Of a stretch of 64,000 nt of DNA, positions 42,380 to 51,166 are shown piece by piece (the stretch's first letter is position 1; each line of letters begins with the position of its first letter). Below the pieces are notes generated by a model. That model did not search any database, was not told the origin of the DNA, and worked only from the letters and a program-made list of their open reading frames with translations. The DNA is from Polaribacter atrinae. GTDB taxonomy: Bacteria > Bacteroidota > Bacteroidia > Flavobacteriales > Flavobacteriaceae. The position numbers and the translations under genes are program-made. The stretch is taken from contig NZ_CP150660.1 in NCBI RefSeq assembly GCF_038023995.1, forward strand, positions 2,912,501 to 2,976,500, given 5' to 3'.

Positions 42380-44188
42380 ATGGCATTAGTAACATCTAAG
42401 GAGATTTCGCAAGTAGTTGGTTTGCAAAGGTTTGGTTTTTTAGGAACCTTCGTTGGGTGGATTCTTTTAAGGATACTTCGTATTTCTGCCATTAATAGAG
42501 TGTATGAAAAAAACAAAAACAAAACTGATTTAGATTTTTTAAACGGAATTTTAGATGATTGTAACATTAAATTTGAAATTCCGGAAGAAGACTTAAAAAG
42601 AATTCCAAAAGAAGGACCTTTTATAACTGTTTCTAACCATCCTTTAGGTGGTATAGATGGTGTTTTACTGCTAAAACTGCTAATAGAAAAAAGAGCAGAT
42701 TATAAAATTATAGCTAATTTTTTATTGCATAGAGTAGCCCCTTTAAAACCTTATGTAATGCCAGTCAATCCTTTTGAAACAAGAAAGGATGCAAAGTCTA
42801 GTGTTGCCGGAATTAAAAGTGCATTAATGCATTTAAAAGAAGGATATCCTTTAGGTATTTTTCCTGCAGGAGAAGTTTCTACTTACAAAGATGGAAAATT
42901 AAACGTAGATAAAACATGGGAAGAAGGAGCTGTAAGGTTTATTAAAAAGGCCAATGTACCGGTAATTCCTATTTATTTTCATGCAAAAAATAGTCGTTTA
43001 TTTTATTTTTTATCAAAAATATCAGACACTTTAAGAACAGCTAAATTACCTTCAGAAGTAATGTCTCAAGGAGGTAAAGTAATAAAGGTAAGAATAGGAA
43101 AGCCTATTTCTGTTAAAGATCAAGAAGAGTATAAAGAGATTTCTGCTTTTTCAGAATTTATTAGAAAGAAAACCTATATGCTTGCAAATCCTTTTGAGAA
43201 AGCACATAAATTAATTTCTACCCAAAATTTAAAGATTCCTAAAAAGGCTGCTAAAAAAATTGTTGCACAAAGAAGTGTAAATTTATTTGTAAAAGAAGTA
43301 GATGCTTTAAGAGCTGGAGATGGTAGATTGTTAGAAAGTAAGAATTACGAGGTGTTTTTTGCATGCGCCAAAGAGATTCCTAATTTGTTACATGAAATTG
43401 GTAGATTACGCGAAATTACCTTTAGAGAGGTTGGTGAGGGAACTAATAAAGAAATAGATTTAGATAAGTTTGATAAATATTACCACCATTTATTATTGTG
43501 GGACAGAGAAGCAAACTGTTTGGCAGGAGCCTACAGAATGGGACTTGGAAAAGCAATCTATAAAAAATATGGTATTAATGGATTTTATATTCAAACCTTG
43601 TTTAGGATAGAGCCAGAATTATATCAAATGATGGACAATACCATAGAAATGGGTAGAGCCTTTATTATTGGTGAATATCAACAAAAACCAATGCCATTAT
43701 TTTTATTGTGGAAAGGAATTGTACATGTTACTCTTCGTTACCCAGAATATAAATATTTAATGGGTGGCGTTTCTATTAGTAATCAGTTTTCAGATTTCTC
43801 TAAATCGTTAATGATAGAGTTTATGAAATCTCATTATTACGATCCATATATTGCGCAATACATTCACCCGAAGAAAGAATACAAAGTAAAATTAAAAGAC
43901 GGTGATAAAGATTTTGTATTTGATGCAACCAAAGCAGATATGCAAAAGTTCGATAAAATTATCGATGAAATAGAGCCAGGAGCATTAAGAATTCCGGTAT
44001 TGATTAAAAAATATGTGAAACAAAACGCGCGATTGGTTGCGTTTAATGTAGACCCTAAATTTAATAATGCCGTAGATGGATTAATGTATATTAAGGTAGC
44101 AGACATACCAGACAGTACGGTAAAACCTGTTATGGAAGAATTTCAGGCAGAGTTAGAGCGTAAGGCTACGGAGTTACAGAATAAGTAA
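42380..44188 (+). CDS. olsF: Two-domain acyltransferase: PlsC-type O-acyltransferase plus OlsB-type N-acyltransferase (OlsF-like)
   Basis: 602 residues. Residues about 1-285 are a lysophospholipid acyltransferase domain (PlsC): VSNHPLGGIDG (the HxxxxD-type site, here His then Asp), GIFPAGEVST and VIPIYFHAKNSRLFY. Residues about 315-600 are a GNAT-like acyl-ACP N-acyltransferase of the OlsB/hemolysin type: LREITFREVGEGTNKEIDLDKFDKYYHHLLLWD, AGAYRMGLG, ELGRAFI-like EMGRAFII, and LMGGVSISNQF. This order of domains fits OlsF, described from Serratia and Flavobacterium, which makes ornithine or related aminolipids. The amino acid head group here is unknown. Confidence 0.82.
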   Translation: MALVTSKEISQVVGLQRFGFLGTFVGWILLRILRISAINRVYEKNKNKTDLDFLNGILDDCNIKFEIPEEDLKRIPKEGPFITVSNHPLGGIDGVLLLKLLIEKRADYKIIANFLLHRVAPLKPYVMPVNPFETRKDAKSSVAGIKSALMHLKEGYPLGIFPAGEVSTYKDGKLNVDKTWEEGAVRFIKKANVPVIPIYFHAKNSRLFYFLSKISDTLRTAKLPSEVMSQGGKVIKVRIGKPISVKDQEEYKEISAFSEFIRKKTYMLANPFEKAHKLISTQNLKIPKKAAKKIVAQRSVNLFVKEVDALRAGDGRLLESKNYEVFFACAKEIPNLLHEIGRLREITFREVGEGTNKEIDLDKFDKYYHHLLLWDREANCLAGAYRMGLGKAIYKKYGINGFYIQTLFRIEPELYQMMDNTIEMGRAFIIGEYQQKPMPLFLLWKGIVHVTLRYPEYKYLMGGVSISNQFSDFSKSLMIEFMKSHYYDPYIAQYIHPKKEYKVKLKDGDKDFVFDATKADMQKFDKIIDEIEPGALRIPVLIKKYVKQNARLVAFNVDPKFNNAVDGLMYIKVADIPDSTVKPVMEEFQAELERKATELQNK

Positions 44189-44204
44189 TAGATATTTGTA
44201 ATTT

Positions 44205-44289
44205 GGGCGTTACCCAAAAGGGTCGGGCTTTATGTTACAAGTCCTCGGTCGTTCCTCCCTGTGGGCTTTTCACTACAATCCCTAACGCG
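44205..44289. repeat. Dispersed repeat with GGGCGTTA ... TAACGCG ends, copy 1
   Basis: It starts GGGCGTTACCC, has a GGTCGGGCTTT block, a variable centre, and ends ACAATCCCTAACGCG. The ends carry inverted GCGTTA/TAACGC. A second copy of almost the same length is at 52414-52501. It is more GC-rich than its surroundings and lies between convergent genes. Confidence 0.8.
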
Positions 44290-44328
44290 GGGTTGTTATA
44301 TAAAACAGTATTCTAATTATTTTTATAA

Positions 44329-44366
44329 ACTTCTGATTTCCCTTTTAAGACAGGGAAATCAAAAGT
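44329..44366. terminator. Bidirectional terminator between the acyltransferase and proA
   Basis: ACTTCTGATTTCCCT and AGGGAAATCAAAAGT form a stem with one mismatch around an 8-base loop. It lies between convergent genes and could serve both; neither side has a long T-run. Confidence 0.6.
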
Positions 44367-44387
44367 GAATATGGTTATTAAAGTAAC

Positions 44388-45587
44388 TTACACTCGTACA
44401 TTACCGTCTCCAATAATATAATATTTATTAGTCACTAATTTTTTTAATCCTAACGGGCCTCTGTGGTGTAGTTTGTCTGTACTAATAGCTAATTCTGCGC
44501 CAACACCTAACTGACCACCATCTGTAAACCTTGTCGATGAATTTTTATAAACTGCAGCACAATCTACTTGTTGCATAAAGTTATCTGCATTTTCATCATT
44601 TGTGGTCATTATTGCTGCAGAATGTCCTCCGGAATATTTATTAATCATTTCGGTAGCTTCGTCTAGGTTATCTACAGCACCAATACAACATTTTAAGGCT
44701 AAGAATTCTTCTTTCCATACACTATCTTCAGGAATCACAGCTTCGTCTGTTAATACTTTTTTAATGCTTTTATCAACTAAAATAGTTACGTTTTTTTCTT
44801 TTAAAACAGCTTGTAAGTCTTTTAATTTAGACTCGTAATTTTCTATCTTTTTATTGATAAGAATTTTGTCTAACGCATTACAAGCAGAAATTTTAGCTGT
44901 TTTTGCATTGATGATCACGGCTAAGGTTTTGCTCCATTCTGCGCTTTCATCAATATAGATAAAATTATTTCCTCGTCCGCTAATTAAAACAGCACATGTT
45001 GCATGTTCTTTTACAAAACTAATTAAGCGTTCGCCACCTCTTGGTACAATTAAATCTAATTGTTCTGTTGGGTTTCTTAAGAACTCTTGTGTTTCTGTTC
45101 TGTCCATTTGCAAGAACTTTATATAATCTTCACTTAGATTATTTTCTGTTAATGCCTTGTGCCAAAAATCTACTAATATTTTATTACTGTATAAGGCTTC
45201 TTTACCACCTTTTAATAATATTCTATTGTTAGATTTAAAGGCTAAAACGGCTGCTTCTACAGTAACATCTGGTCTCGATTCATAGATAATCATGATGGTA
45301 CCAAACGGAGCTGTTTTATTAGTTACTTTTAATCCGTTCTCTAAAGTAATATCACTTATAATTTGATTTACTGGGTCTTCTTGCGCTTTAACTTCGTTGA
45401 TGGCTTTTATCATTCCATCAATTTTTTGATCGTTTAAAATCAAACGATCAAACATTGCTTGATCTTCTTTATTAAAAGCGTCTAAATCTCTTTTGTTCGC
45501 TTTTAATAATGCTTCTCGATTTTCATCAAGAATCTTCGTCATGCTGGTTAATACGTTATTTTTAATGGTTGTTTCTAATAATTTCAT
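44388..45587 (-). CDS. proA: Gamma-glutamyl phosphate reductase
   Basis: 399 residues from ATG 45587; the frame from 45713 would overlap proB and adds an unlike N-terminus. The ProA features are RLILNDQKIDGMI-like segments, PFGTIMIIYESRPDVTVEAA, LKGGKEA, the active-site Cys segment AKISACNALDKIL, GGHSAAIMTTND, and FTDGGQLGVGAELAIS ... RGPLGL. It reduces gamma-glutamyl phosphate with NADPH in proline synthesis. It is the last gene of proC-proB-proA. Confidence 0.95.
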   Translation of the reverse strand: MKLLETTIKNNVLTSMTKILDENREALLKANKRDLDAFNKEDQAMFDRLILNDQKIDGMIKAINEVKAQEDPVNQIISDITLENGLKVTNKTAPFGTIMIIYESRPDVTVEAAVLAFKSNNRILLKGGKEALYSNKILVDFWHKALTENNLSEDYIKFLQMDRTETQEFLRNPTEQLDLIVPRGGERLISFVKEHATCAVLISGRGNNFIYIDESAEWSKTLAVIINAKTAKISACNALDKILINKKIENYESKLKDLQAVLKEKNVTILVDKSIKKVLTDEAVIPEDSVWKEEFLALKCCIGAVDNLDEATEMINKYSGGHSAAIMTTNDENADNFMQQVDCAAVYKNSSTRFTDGGQLGVGAELAISTDKLHHRGPLGLKKLVTNKYYIIGDGNVRV

Positions 45588-45597
45588 CTTGTAGATT

Positions 45598-46368
45598 TTA
45601 AAGTGCCACTTTTGTACCGACAGATTTTCCGTCAATAATATCAATAATGGTGTTATCTCTTTTTCCGTTTGCAATATAGGTAGGGATGTTGTTTGATGCA
45701 GCTTCTTGTGCATAATCTAGCTTAGAACCCATTCCGCCTCTACCTTCTCCAGGTTTCTTATTGCTATCTTTTATGTATTTGTCTAGATCTTCATCTGGAT
45801 TTACATTGGTAATTAAATTACTGCTTTCTGCTTCTGGATGTCCTGTATACAGACCATCAATATCGGTTAGAATAATTAATTTATCAGCATTTATTAACTG
45901 TGCAATTAAACTAGCTAGTTCATCATTGTCAGAAAACATAGACATGGTTACAGATACAGCGTCATCTTCATTGGCAATAGGTATTACGCCTTCTGCTAAC
46001 AAACCTTCGCAACAATTAATCATATTTTGTCTGTGTACACCCGGAGTAAAATCTCTCTTTGTTGGTAGTACCTGTGCGCACTTCATTCCGTAATCATTAA
46101 AAAGATTGTAGTAATGACGCATCATTCTTGGTTGCCCAATAGCAGAGTATACTTGTCTTCTTTGGGTATCATTTTCAATACTAGATTCACCTAGAATTTC
46201 TTTTCCTGCAATTACAGATCCAGAAGAAACTAGGATGCAAATAATTCCACGTTCGTATAATTCTGCAACTTGTTTTACCAAACGTCTTAATACAGGTCTA
46301 ACAATTCTGTTATCTCTGTTTGTCATTACGTTGGTACCTACTTTTATTACTATTCTTTCTTTATACAT
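45598..46368 (-). CDS. proB: Glutamate 5-kinase
   Basis: 256 residues: the amino-acid kinase domain alone, without the C-terminal PUA domain of E. coli ProB. It has ERIVIKVGTNVMT, LVSSGSVIAGKEIL, IANEDDAVSV, DNDELASLIAQLINADKLIILTDIDGLY, and GRGGMGSKLDYAQEA. It phosphorylates glutamate for proline synthesis. Its start is 1 base before the proC stop region and it lies 10 bases ahead of proA. Confidence 0.95.
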   Translation of the reverse strand: MYKERIVIKVGTNVMTNRDNRIVRPVLRRLVKQVAELYERGIICILVSSGSVIAGKEILGESSIENDTQRRQVYSAIGQPRMMRHYYNLFNDYGMKCAQVLPTKRDFTPGVHRQNMINCCEGLLAEGVIPIANEDDAVSVTMSMFSDNDELASLIAQLINADKLIILTDIDGLYTGHPEAESSNLITNVNPDEDLDKYIKDSNKKPGEGRGGMGSKLDYAQEAASNNIPTYIANGKRDNTIIDIIDGKSVGTKVAL

Positions 46369-46369
46369 T

Positions 46370-47176
46370 TTAATTTTCTTTACCCATTTCTACAGCCCTA
46401 TTAAAAGCGGCAAAAGCGGCGTCTTTAATTAATTCGTTTACATTATTATCTTCCATAGAATCTAAGGCAGCACGTGTAGTCCCCCCTTTAGAAGCAACTT
46501 TTTCCATCCAAGAATTTGGCGATAAATTAGATTGGTTAAATAATTCTATGGCACCTGTAAAAGTCTGACTTACCAAAATAGAAGAATCGTTTTTAGAAAA
46601 GCCCATTTTTAGTGCAGCCTCCATCATACTTTGCATAAAGTAAAATACATAGGCAGGTCCACTCCCAGAAATTCCTGTAGAAGCATCAATGAATTTTTCA
46701 CTATTAACCTCCATAGATTTACCTGTTGTATCTAGTAAACTTTCTATGGTTATTTTTTCTAATCGAGATACTTCTTCTGATGTTACATAAGACGTTAATC
46801 CTTTACCTATTTGAGCAGGTAAATTTGGCATTGCTCTTATTATTTTGTGAAGTCCAGAGTATTTTTTTATGTTTTCTATATTAACACCAGCCATAATAGA
46901 TACAATTACCTGCCCTGGTTTTGTAAAAGGTTTTAATGCTTTAAATAGTTTTTCTGCATGGTAAGGTTTTACGGCAATAAAGATAATGTCTGCTTTTGGT
47001 ACACAGTCTCCTAGTTCTTTAAATGCATCAAAATGAGATATTTCATTCAATTCTTCTAACTTTTCTGCAGAATTGTCTAAAACCATGATGTTTTTTTTCT
47101 TTAACAATCTAGACTTAGACATTCCTTGAGCATACGTTAGCCCCATATTTCCTGCTCCAATTACTAATATTTTCAT
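46370..47176 (-). CDS. proC: Pyrroline-5-carboxylate reductase
   Basis: 268 residues. The NAD(P)-binding motif is VIGAGNMGLTYAQG, followed by FIAVKPYH, IRAMPNLPAQIGKG, the ProC signature GISGSGPAYVFYFMQSMMEAALKMG, and SKGGTTRAALDSM. It carries out the last step of proline synthesis. It heads proC-proB-proA, a compact set holding the whole glutamate-to-proline route. Confidence 0.96.
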   Translation of the reverse strand: MKILVIGAGNMGLTYAQGMSKSRLLKKKNIMVLDNSAEKLEELNEISHFDAFKELGDCVPKADIIFIAVKPYHAEKLFKALKPFTKPGQVIVSIMAGVNIENIKKYSGLHKIIRAMPNLPAQIGKGLTSYVTSEEVSRLEKITIESLLDTTGKSMEVNSEKFIDASTGISGSGPAYVFYFMQSMMEAALKMGFSKNDSSILVSQTFTGAIELFNQSNLSPNSWMEKVASKGGTTRAALDSMEDNNVNELIKDAAFAAFNRAVEMGKEN

Positions 47177-47221
47177 TTTTCTATATTAAATGTTACTATT
47201 ATTTTAATTTTATTTTGAGTA

Positions 47222-47662
47222 TTATTTATAAAGCGTCATTTGAATTTTCTTTGATTCAAATCCGTTTTTTTTAAATAGTTCAATAGCGTTATTATTTTTA
47301 TTGATGTTTAAAGAAAGGTTTCCGTTACAATAGTTGGTCGCTTCCTTAATTAATTTTGTTGCAATTTTTTGTTCTCTGTAATCTTTGTGAACTGCTAAGT
47401 AAGTAATAAGATTTTCCGATTGATATTCACTCATGCCCGTTTTATTGACGATAATTGCACCAATTATTTTGTCTTTTTCCTCTATAACAAATGCGTATCC
47501 ACCTATATTTGAGGTTTCTTTAGCTGCATATAAAAGGGATTTACGAATGGCTCCTTTTTCTTCTTTACAATCTTCTAAATGTTCGTTTAAAAATTTTGAA
47601 ATTTTATTAATATTTATGTATGACATCCTTGTAAAGGCGTCAAAGGTTTTAATCATCATCAT
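47222..47662 (-). CDS. GNAT family acetyltransferase
   Basis: 146 residues (start at 47662, 47659 or 47656). It has YAFVIEEKDKIIGAIIVNK, LAVHKDYREQKIATKLIKEA with a weakened acetyl-CoA loop (RxQKIxT instead of QxxGxG/A), and NINKNNNAIELFKKNGFESK. The substrate is unknown. It lies 45 bases before proC on the same strand and may be cotranscribed. Confidence 0.78.
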   Translation of the reverse strand: MMMIKTFDAFTRMSYININKISKFLNEHLEDCKEEKGAIRKSLLYAAKETSNIGGYAFVIEEKDKIIGAIIVNKTGMSEYQSENLITYLAVHKDYREQKIATKLIKEATNYCNGNLSLNINKNNNAIELFKKNGFESKKIQMTLYK

Positions 47663-47865
47663 TATTTCTATTGATTTGATTTATCTAAAACGATAAAAAA
47701 TGAAAAGCTAAAAAAGCTCTAAAAAAAGAGAGGTTAAACGTTTGGTCGTTTATTTAACGAAAAGAGTGAGGAGGTATGAATTTTTTAGGTTGCTTTCTAA
47801 ACACTAAAAAATTAAAGTTGAATATTCTAAAGTTACGCAATTTGTGTATCCTTACTTTCATCCTG

Positions 47866-47897
47866 CAAAGTTACAAAAAGCATATGCCACTATCAAA
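47866..47897 (-). promoter_or_regulatory. Promoter-like sequence upstream of the GNAT/pro genes
   Basis: Minus strand: TTTG (47897-47894), 20-bp spacer, TAACTTTG (47873-47866), a full consensus match about 200 bases before the GNAT gene. A second TAACTTTA lies at 47829-47836. In 47663-48069 I see no gene that I trust. Confidence 0.55.
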
Positions 47898-48069
47898 TTA
47901 TATAGGTTTAATAAGGAAATATCTTATTTATGTGTTTTTAAAAGCAAAAAAAATGTTGATAAAATAAGACGTAAGAATCTTATTTTTACAAACTGTATGG
48001 TAGTTTGTAAACCTGTAGTTTTATCCGAATAAAAAAAAGAATAGCGCGTTATAGAAACGTATCCTTCGT

Positions 48070-48323
48070 TTATAAAGACGGGTCTTTTGGTAAATTCTTT
48101 AAGTTGTTGATGTACCTATCTTCGTTAAAAGGTTTTTTATATTCTAAAACATCTAGTAACTCTATTGCCAAACATTGGCTCATAAATTGCTTAGATTCCG
48201 TTTTACTAAAACCTAATTCAATTAACCTTTTATAAGTGATATTTGTCTCTTTGGATTATTATCTCTCATTTGATTTTCGATAATTTCAAAAATTTGATTT
48301 TTTAAAGGATCGTTAGTTTTCAT
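48070..48323 (-). pseudogene. Frameshifted small conserved protein gene
   Basis: From ATG at 48323 the frame reads KTNDPLKNQIFEIIENQMRDNNPK and soon stops; shifting by one base at about 48250-48252 it continues KETNITYKRLIELGFSKTE, then SKQFMSQCLAIELLDVLEYKKPFNEDRYI and ends at 48070-48072. A single missing A in the CCAAAGAG run would join them into an 84-residue protein. I recall small soluble proteins of this shape (NDPxxxQIFxxIENQ ... KPFxExRYxxNL) in other Flavobacteriaceae, of unknown function. Confidence 0.75.
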
Positions 48324-48465
48324 TTTTTTAGGTTTTTATCTATTCATGTAGAGTAGAAGTGAGTTTGTGTGTTTTTTAGGTACTTAACTTAGCGAAGTTA
48401 ACTGTATTTAAAATTAATAACAAATTAAAGGCAACCAAAACATGACAAAAATGCAGATTTTTTCA

Positions 48466-48493
48466 TTTGGTACAGTTTTAGCAATTATCTTTA
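48466..48493 (+). promoter_or_regulatory. Promoter-like sequence before the holin-family gene
   Basis: TTTG at 48466-48469, 16-bp spacer, TATCTTTA at 48486-48493 (last G replaced by A). It is 12 bases before the start codon, a near match only. Confidence 0.45.
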
Positions 48494-48505
48494 AAAATAA
48501 ACAGT

Positions 48506-48865
48506 ATGAAAACCTTTTTAAAAATTCTATTAACGGCTTTAGCAGTAATTGTTTTAGCTAATATTTTACCAGGTATTTCAGTAGCAGGTTATGTTGCAGC
48601 AATTATTGTTGCAGTGGTTATATCGTTACTAAATATGTTTGTAAGACCACTCTTAATCTTCTTTACATTACCAGCTACAATTGTCACTTTTGGCTTATTT
48701 ATTTTTGTAATTAATGCGTGTATTATATTATTGGCAGATAAATTAGTAGATGGTTTTGCCGTTTCAGGCTTTTTTGCAGCGCTATTATTCAGCGTTTTAC
48801 TGTCTGTTTTTAGATCGGCATTATTTTCATTATTAAAAGAGGATACCAAAACAATCCAGAACTAA
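48506..48865 (+). CDS. Small membrane protein of the phage-holin-like (Phage_holin_4_2) family
   Basis: 119 residues, four hydrophobic segments (about 6-24, 28-46, 50-75, 88-110). The pattern ILPGISVAGYVAAIIVAVVISLLN followed by VRPLLIFFTLPATIVTFGLFIFVINA matches the family often named phage holin family protein or DUF360/YvlD-like, which is chromosomal and not a prophage marker. The function is unknown; it is an inner-membrane protein. Single gene upstream of the trigger factor. Confidence 0.8.
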   Translation: MKTFLKILLTALAVIVLANILPGISVAGYVAAIIVAVVISLLNMFVRPLLIFFTLPATIVTFGLFIFVINACIILLADKLVDGFAVSGFFAALLFSVLLSVFRSALFSLLKEDTKTIQN

Positions 48866-48895
48866 ATAACATTACTGAATTAGAAGTATTTAACA

Positions 48896-48926
48896 TTTGT
48901 GCAATCAATTAAAATCATTAATTTTG
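48896..48926 (+). promoter_or_regulatory. Promoter of the trigger factor gene
   Basis: TTTG at 48896-48899, 19-bp spacer, TAATTTTG at 48919-48926, a full consensus match, 32 bases before the start codon. Confidence 0.82.
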
Positions 48927-48957
48927 CACTCGATTTTTCAAGATAAAAGAACAAGAA

Positions 48958-50280
48958 ATGAATATTACAAAAGAAAACATTGATGCGTTAAACGCAGTTG
49001 TAAAAGTAGATATTGTTGCTGATGATTATCAAGCAAAAGTAACCGGTTTATTAGAAGATTATCGTAAAAAGGCAGATGTTCCTGGTTTTAGAAAAGGACA
49101 TGTACCAATGGGGATGATTAAAAAGCAGTATGGTAAATCTATTATGATAGATGAAGTAAACAAGCTTTTACAAGAGTCTTTAAATAAATTTATAACAGAA
49201 GAAAAATTAGAAATGCTAGGTAACCCTTTACCTAGAATGACAGAAGATTTTGATTGGAATGCAGAGGTTTTTTCTTTTGAATTTGAATTAGGTTTAGCAC
49301 CTGTTTTTGATGTAGATTTAAAAGCTAAAGATAAAGTTACACAATATAACATCGTAGCAACAGAAGAATTACTTGACGAAGAAGTTAAGAACATTCAAAC
49401 TCGTTACGGAAAAGTAAGTGCAATAGAAGAAGCTACAGAAGATTCTAATGTTACAGGTACTTTTGTAAATGAAGAAAAAGAAATTAACAAAAAATCTACT
49501 TTTATAGTAAAAGACTTAAATGGTGATGAGAACATTGCTAAATTAGTTGGTGCTAAAGTTGGAGATGTAATTGAGTTAGGTACTAAAGATTTATTTGAAG
49601 ATGCGCATAGATTACAGCACCTTTTAGATGTGGAGCATGATGTAATTCACGATTTAGATATTACAGTTTCTTTTACTGTAGAAGAAATTACAAAAACAGA
49701 GCCAGCAGATTTAGATAAAGAGTTGTTTGATAAATTATTTCCTGACGGAAGTGTAAGTACTGTAGCCGAATTAAGAGAAAAAATTAAAGAAGATGCAGAA
49801 AAGCAATTTCAACAACAAGGAGATCAACAATTATTAAATGCAATTACGGAGTATTTAGTAGAAAGTACAAAGTTTGATTTACCTGCAGATTTCTTAAAGA
49901 AATGGTTAAGAACAGCTGGAGAAAAGCCTTTAACAGAAGAAGAAGCTACTGCAGAGTTTGATAAATCAGAAAAAGGTTTACGTTATCAATTAATCGAAGG
50001 AAAGGTGATGAAAGATAACGATATTAAGATAGACTATAAAGAATTGGTAGACTATGCAAAAGGATTTATCCGCACGCAAATGGCTCAATTTGGTAATACA
50101 AATCCAGAAGAAAAAGAATTGGATGATATTGCTGGTAGAATTTTACAAAACCAAGAAGAAGCTCAGAAATTACAATCTCAATTAATTAGTAATAAATTAT
50201 TAAATTTTTATAAAGAGAACATGAGTTTTAAATCTAAAGAACTTTCTTACGAAGACTTTATTAAAGAAGTATATAAATAA
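48958..50280 (+). CDS. tig: Trigger factor, divergent Bacteroidota form
   Basis: 440 residues. The ribosome-binding loop is DVPGFRKGHVPMGMIKKQYG, close to the canonical GFRxGKxP signature, in an N-terminal domain; the FKBP-like prolyl isomerase middle domain is worn, as is usual in this phylum, and the helical C-terminal domain ends FIKEVYK. It helps nascent chains fold at the ribosome exit. It has its own promoter and is followed by clpP and clpX, the usual tig-clpP-clpX order. Confidence 0.9.
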   Translation: MNITKENIDALNAVVKVDIVADDYQAKVTGLLEDYRKKADVPGFRKGHVPMGMIKKQYGKSIMIDEVNKLLQESLNKFITEEKLEMLGNPLPRMTEDFDWNAEVFSFEFELGLAPVFDVDLKAKDKVTQYNIVATEELLDEEVKNIQTRYGKVSAIEEATEDSNVTGTFVNEEKEINKKSTFIVKDLNGDENIAKLVGAKVGDVIELGTKDLFEDAHRLQHLLDVEHDVIHDLDITVSFTVEEITKTEPADLDKELFDKLFPDGSVSTVAELREKIKEDAEKQFQQQGDQQLLNAITEYLVESTKFDLPADFLKKWLRTAGEKPLTEEEATAEFDKSEKGLRYQLIEGKVMKDNDIKIDYKELVDYAKGFIRTQMAQFGNTNPEEKELDDIAGRILQNQEEAQKLQSQLISNKLLNFYKENMSFKSKELSYEDFIKEVYK

Positions 50281-50293
50281 GAACCCTGTTTTT

Positions 50294-50325
50294 TAGGTCA
50301 CCTCAAGCTCAGTCGAGAGGTTTTA
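50294..50325. repeat. Single dispersed repeat unit (CTCGAGCGCAGTCGAG family, degenerate)
   Basis: AGGTCACCTCAAGCTCAGTCGAGAGGTTTTA matches the unit at 13693 and 26775 with several changes in the stem (CTCAAGCTCAGTCGAG). It has no inverted partner here. Confidence 0.65.
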
Positions 50326-50340
50326 AAATTATAAAAGATA

Positions 50341-50373
50341 AAAAACCTGAGTTGTTAGATTCAGGTTTTTTTA
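50341..50373 (+). terminator. Terminator after tig
   Basis: AAAACCTGA and TCAGGTTTTTTT form the stem with a 10-base loop (GTTGTTAGAT). It implies that clpP has its own promoter. Confidence 0.8.
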
Positions 50374-50447
50374 GCGACAAACTGAAACAAAATAGTAAGA
50401 AATAGTTCTTATATTTACAGTATTAAACTTAAAACAGCATCACGAAA

Positions 50448-51110
50448 ATGGATTACGGAAAAGAGTTCGAAAAATACGCAACAAAACATCACGGAATAAA
50501 CAGCAACTATTATGGTAAGATTACAAGTAGTGTAACACCATATATTATGGAAGAACGCCAAATGAATATTACTCAAATGGATGTTTTTTCTCGTTTAATG
50601 ATGGATAGAATTATCTTTTTAGGAACAGGAATTAATGACCAAGTAGCAAATATTATTCAAGCTCAGTTATTGTTTTTAGAAAGTGTAGATGCTAACAAAG
50701 ATATTTCAATTTATATTAATTCTCCAGGAGGAGGTGTTTATGCAGGTTTAGGTATTTATGATACTATGCAGTTTATAAAACCAGATGTAGCAACAATTTG
50801 TACAGGTATGGCAGCTTCTATGGGAGCCGTTTTAATGTGTGCAGGAGCAGCAGGTAAACGTTCTGCATTACCACACTCTAGAGTTATGATTCACCAACCT
50901 TTAGGTGGTGCTCAAGGGCAGGCTTCAGATATCGAAATTACTGCAAGAGAAATTATAAAGTTAAAAGGAGAATTGTATGATATTATTGCACATCACTCTG
51001 GTCAAACTGTAGAAAAAGTACACAATGATTCTGATAGAGATTATTGGATGAAAGCAGACGAAGCAAAAGCTTACGGAATGATTGATGAAGTTTTAGCAAG
51101 AAAGAAGTAA
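50448..51110 (+). CDS. clpP: ATP-dependent Clp protease proteolytic subunit
   Basis: 220 residues. The catalytic Ser124 is in TGMAASMGAV and His149 in RVMIHQPLGG; the Asp is in the DRDYWM segment. NSPGGGVYAGLGIYD is the oxyanion-region strand. It forms the two-ring peptidase that works with ClpX, encoded next. The N-terminal 30 residues probably include a propeptide. Confidence 0.97.
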   Translation: MDYGKEFEKYATKHHGINSNYYGKITSSVTPYIMEERQMNITQMDVFSRLMMDRIIFLGTGINDQVANIIQAQLLFLESVDANKDISIYINSPGGGVYAGLGIYDTMQFIKPDVATICTGMAASMGAVLMCAGAAGKRSALPHSRVMIHQPLGGAQGQASDIEITAREIIKLKGELYDIIAHHSGQTVEKVHNDSDRDYWMKADEAKAYGMIDEVLARKK

Positions 51111-51166
51111 TATTAGCAATTAGCCGTTAACAAATAGCTAACAGCCAAAAGCAAAAAGACAATTAA

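Noticed and set aside
44388..45713. A proA start at 45713
   Set aside because: It would overlap the end of proB by 116 bases; ATG 45587 gives the normal ProA N-terminus.
47776..48032. Two short overlapping plus-strand frames (63 and 62 residues)
   Set aside because: They overlap each other in different frames and a promoter-like site on the other strand; composition is that of AT-rich noncoding DNA.
48506..48865. Holin-like protein as a sign of a prophage
   Set aside because: No other phage gene is near, and this family is chromosomal in many bacteria.
13691..50325. CRISPR array from recurring palindromes
   Set aside because: The repeats are far apart, vary in form and have no regular spacers or cas genes.
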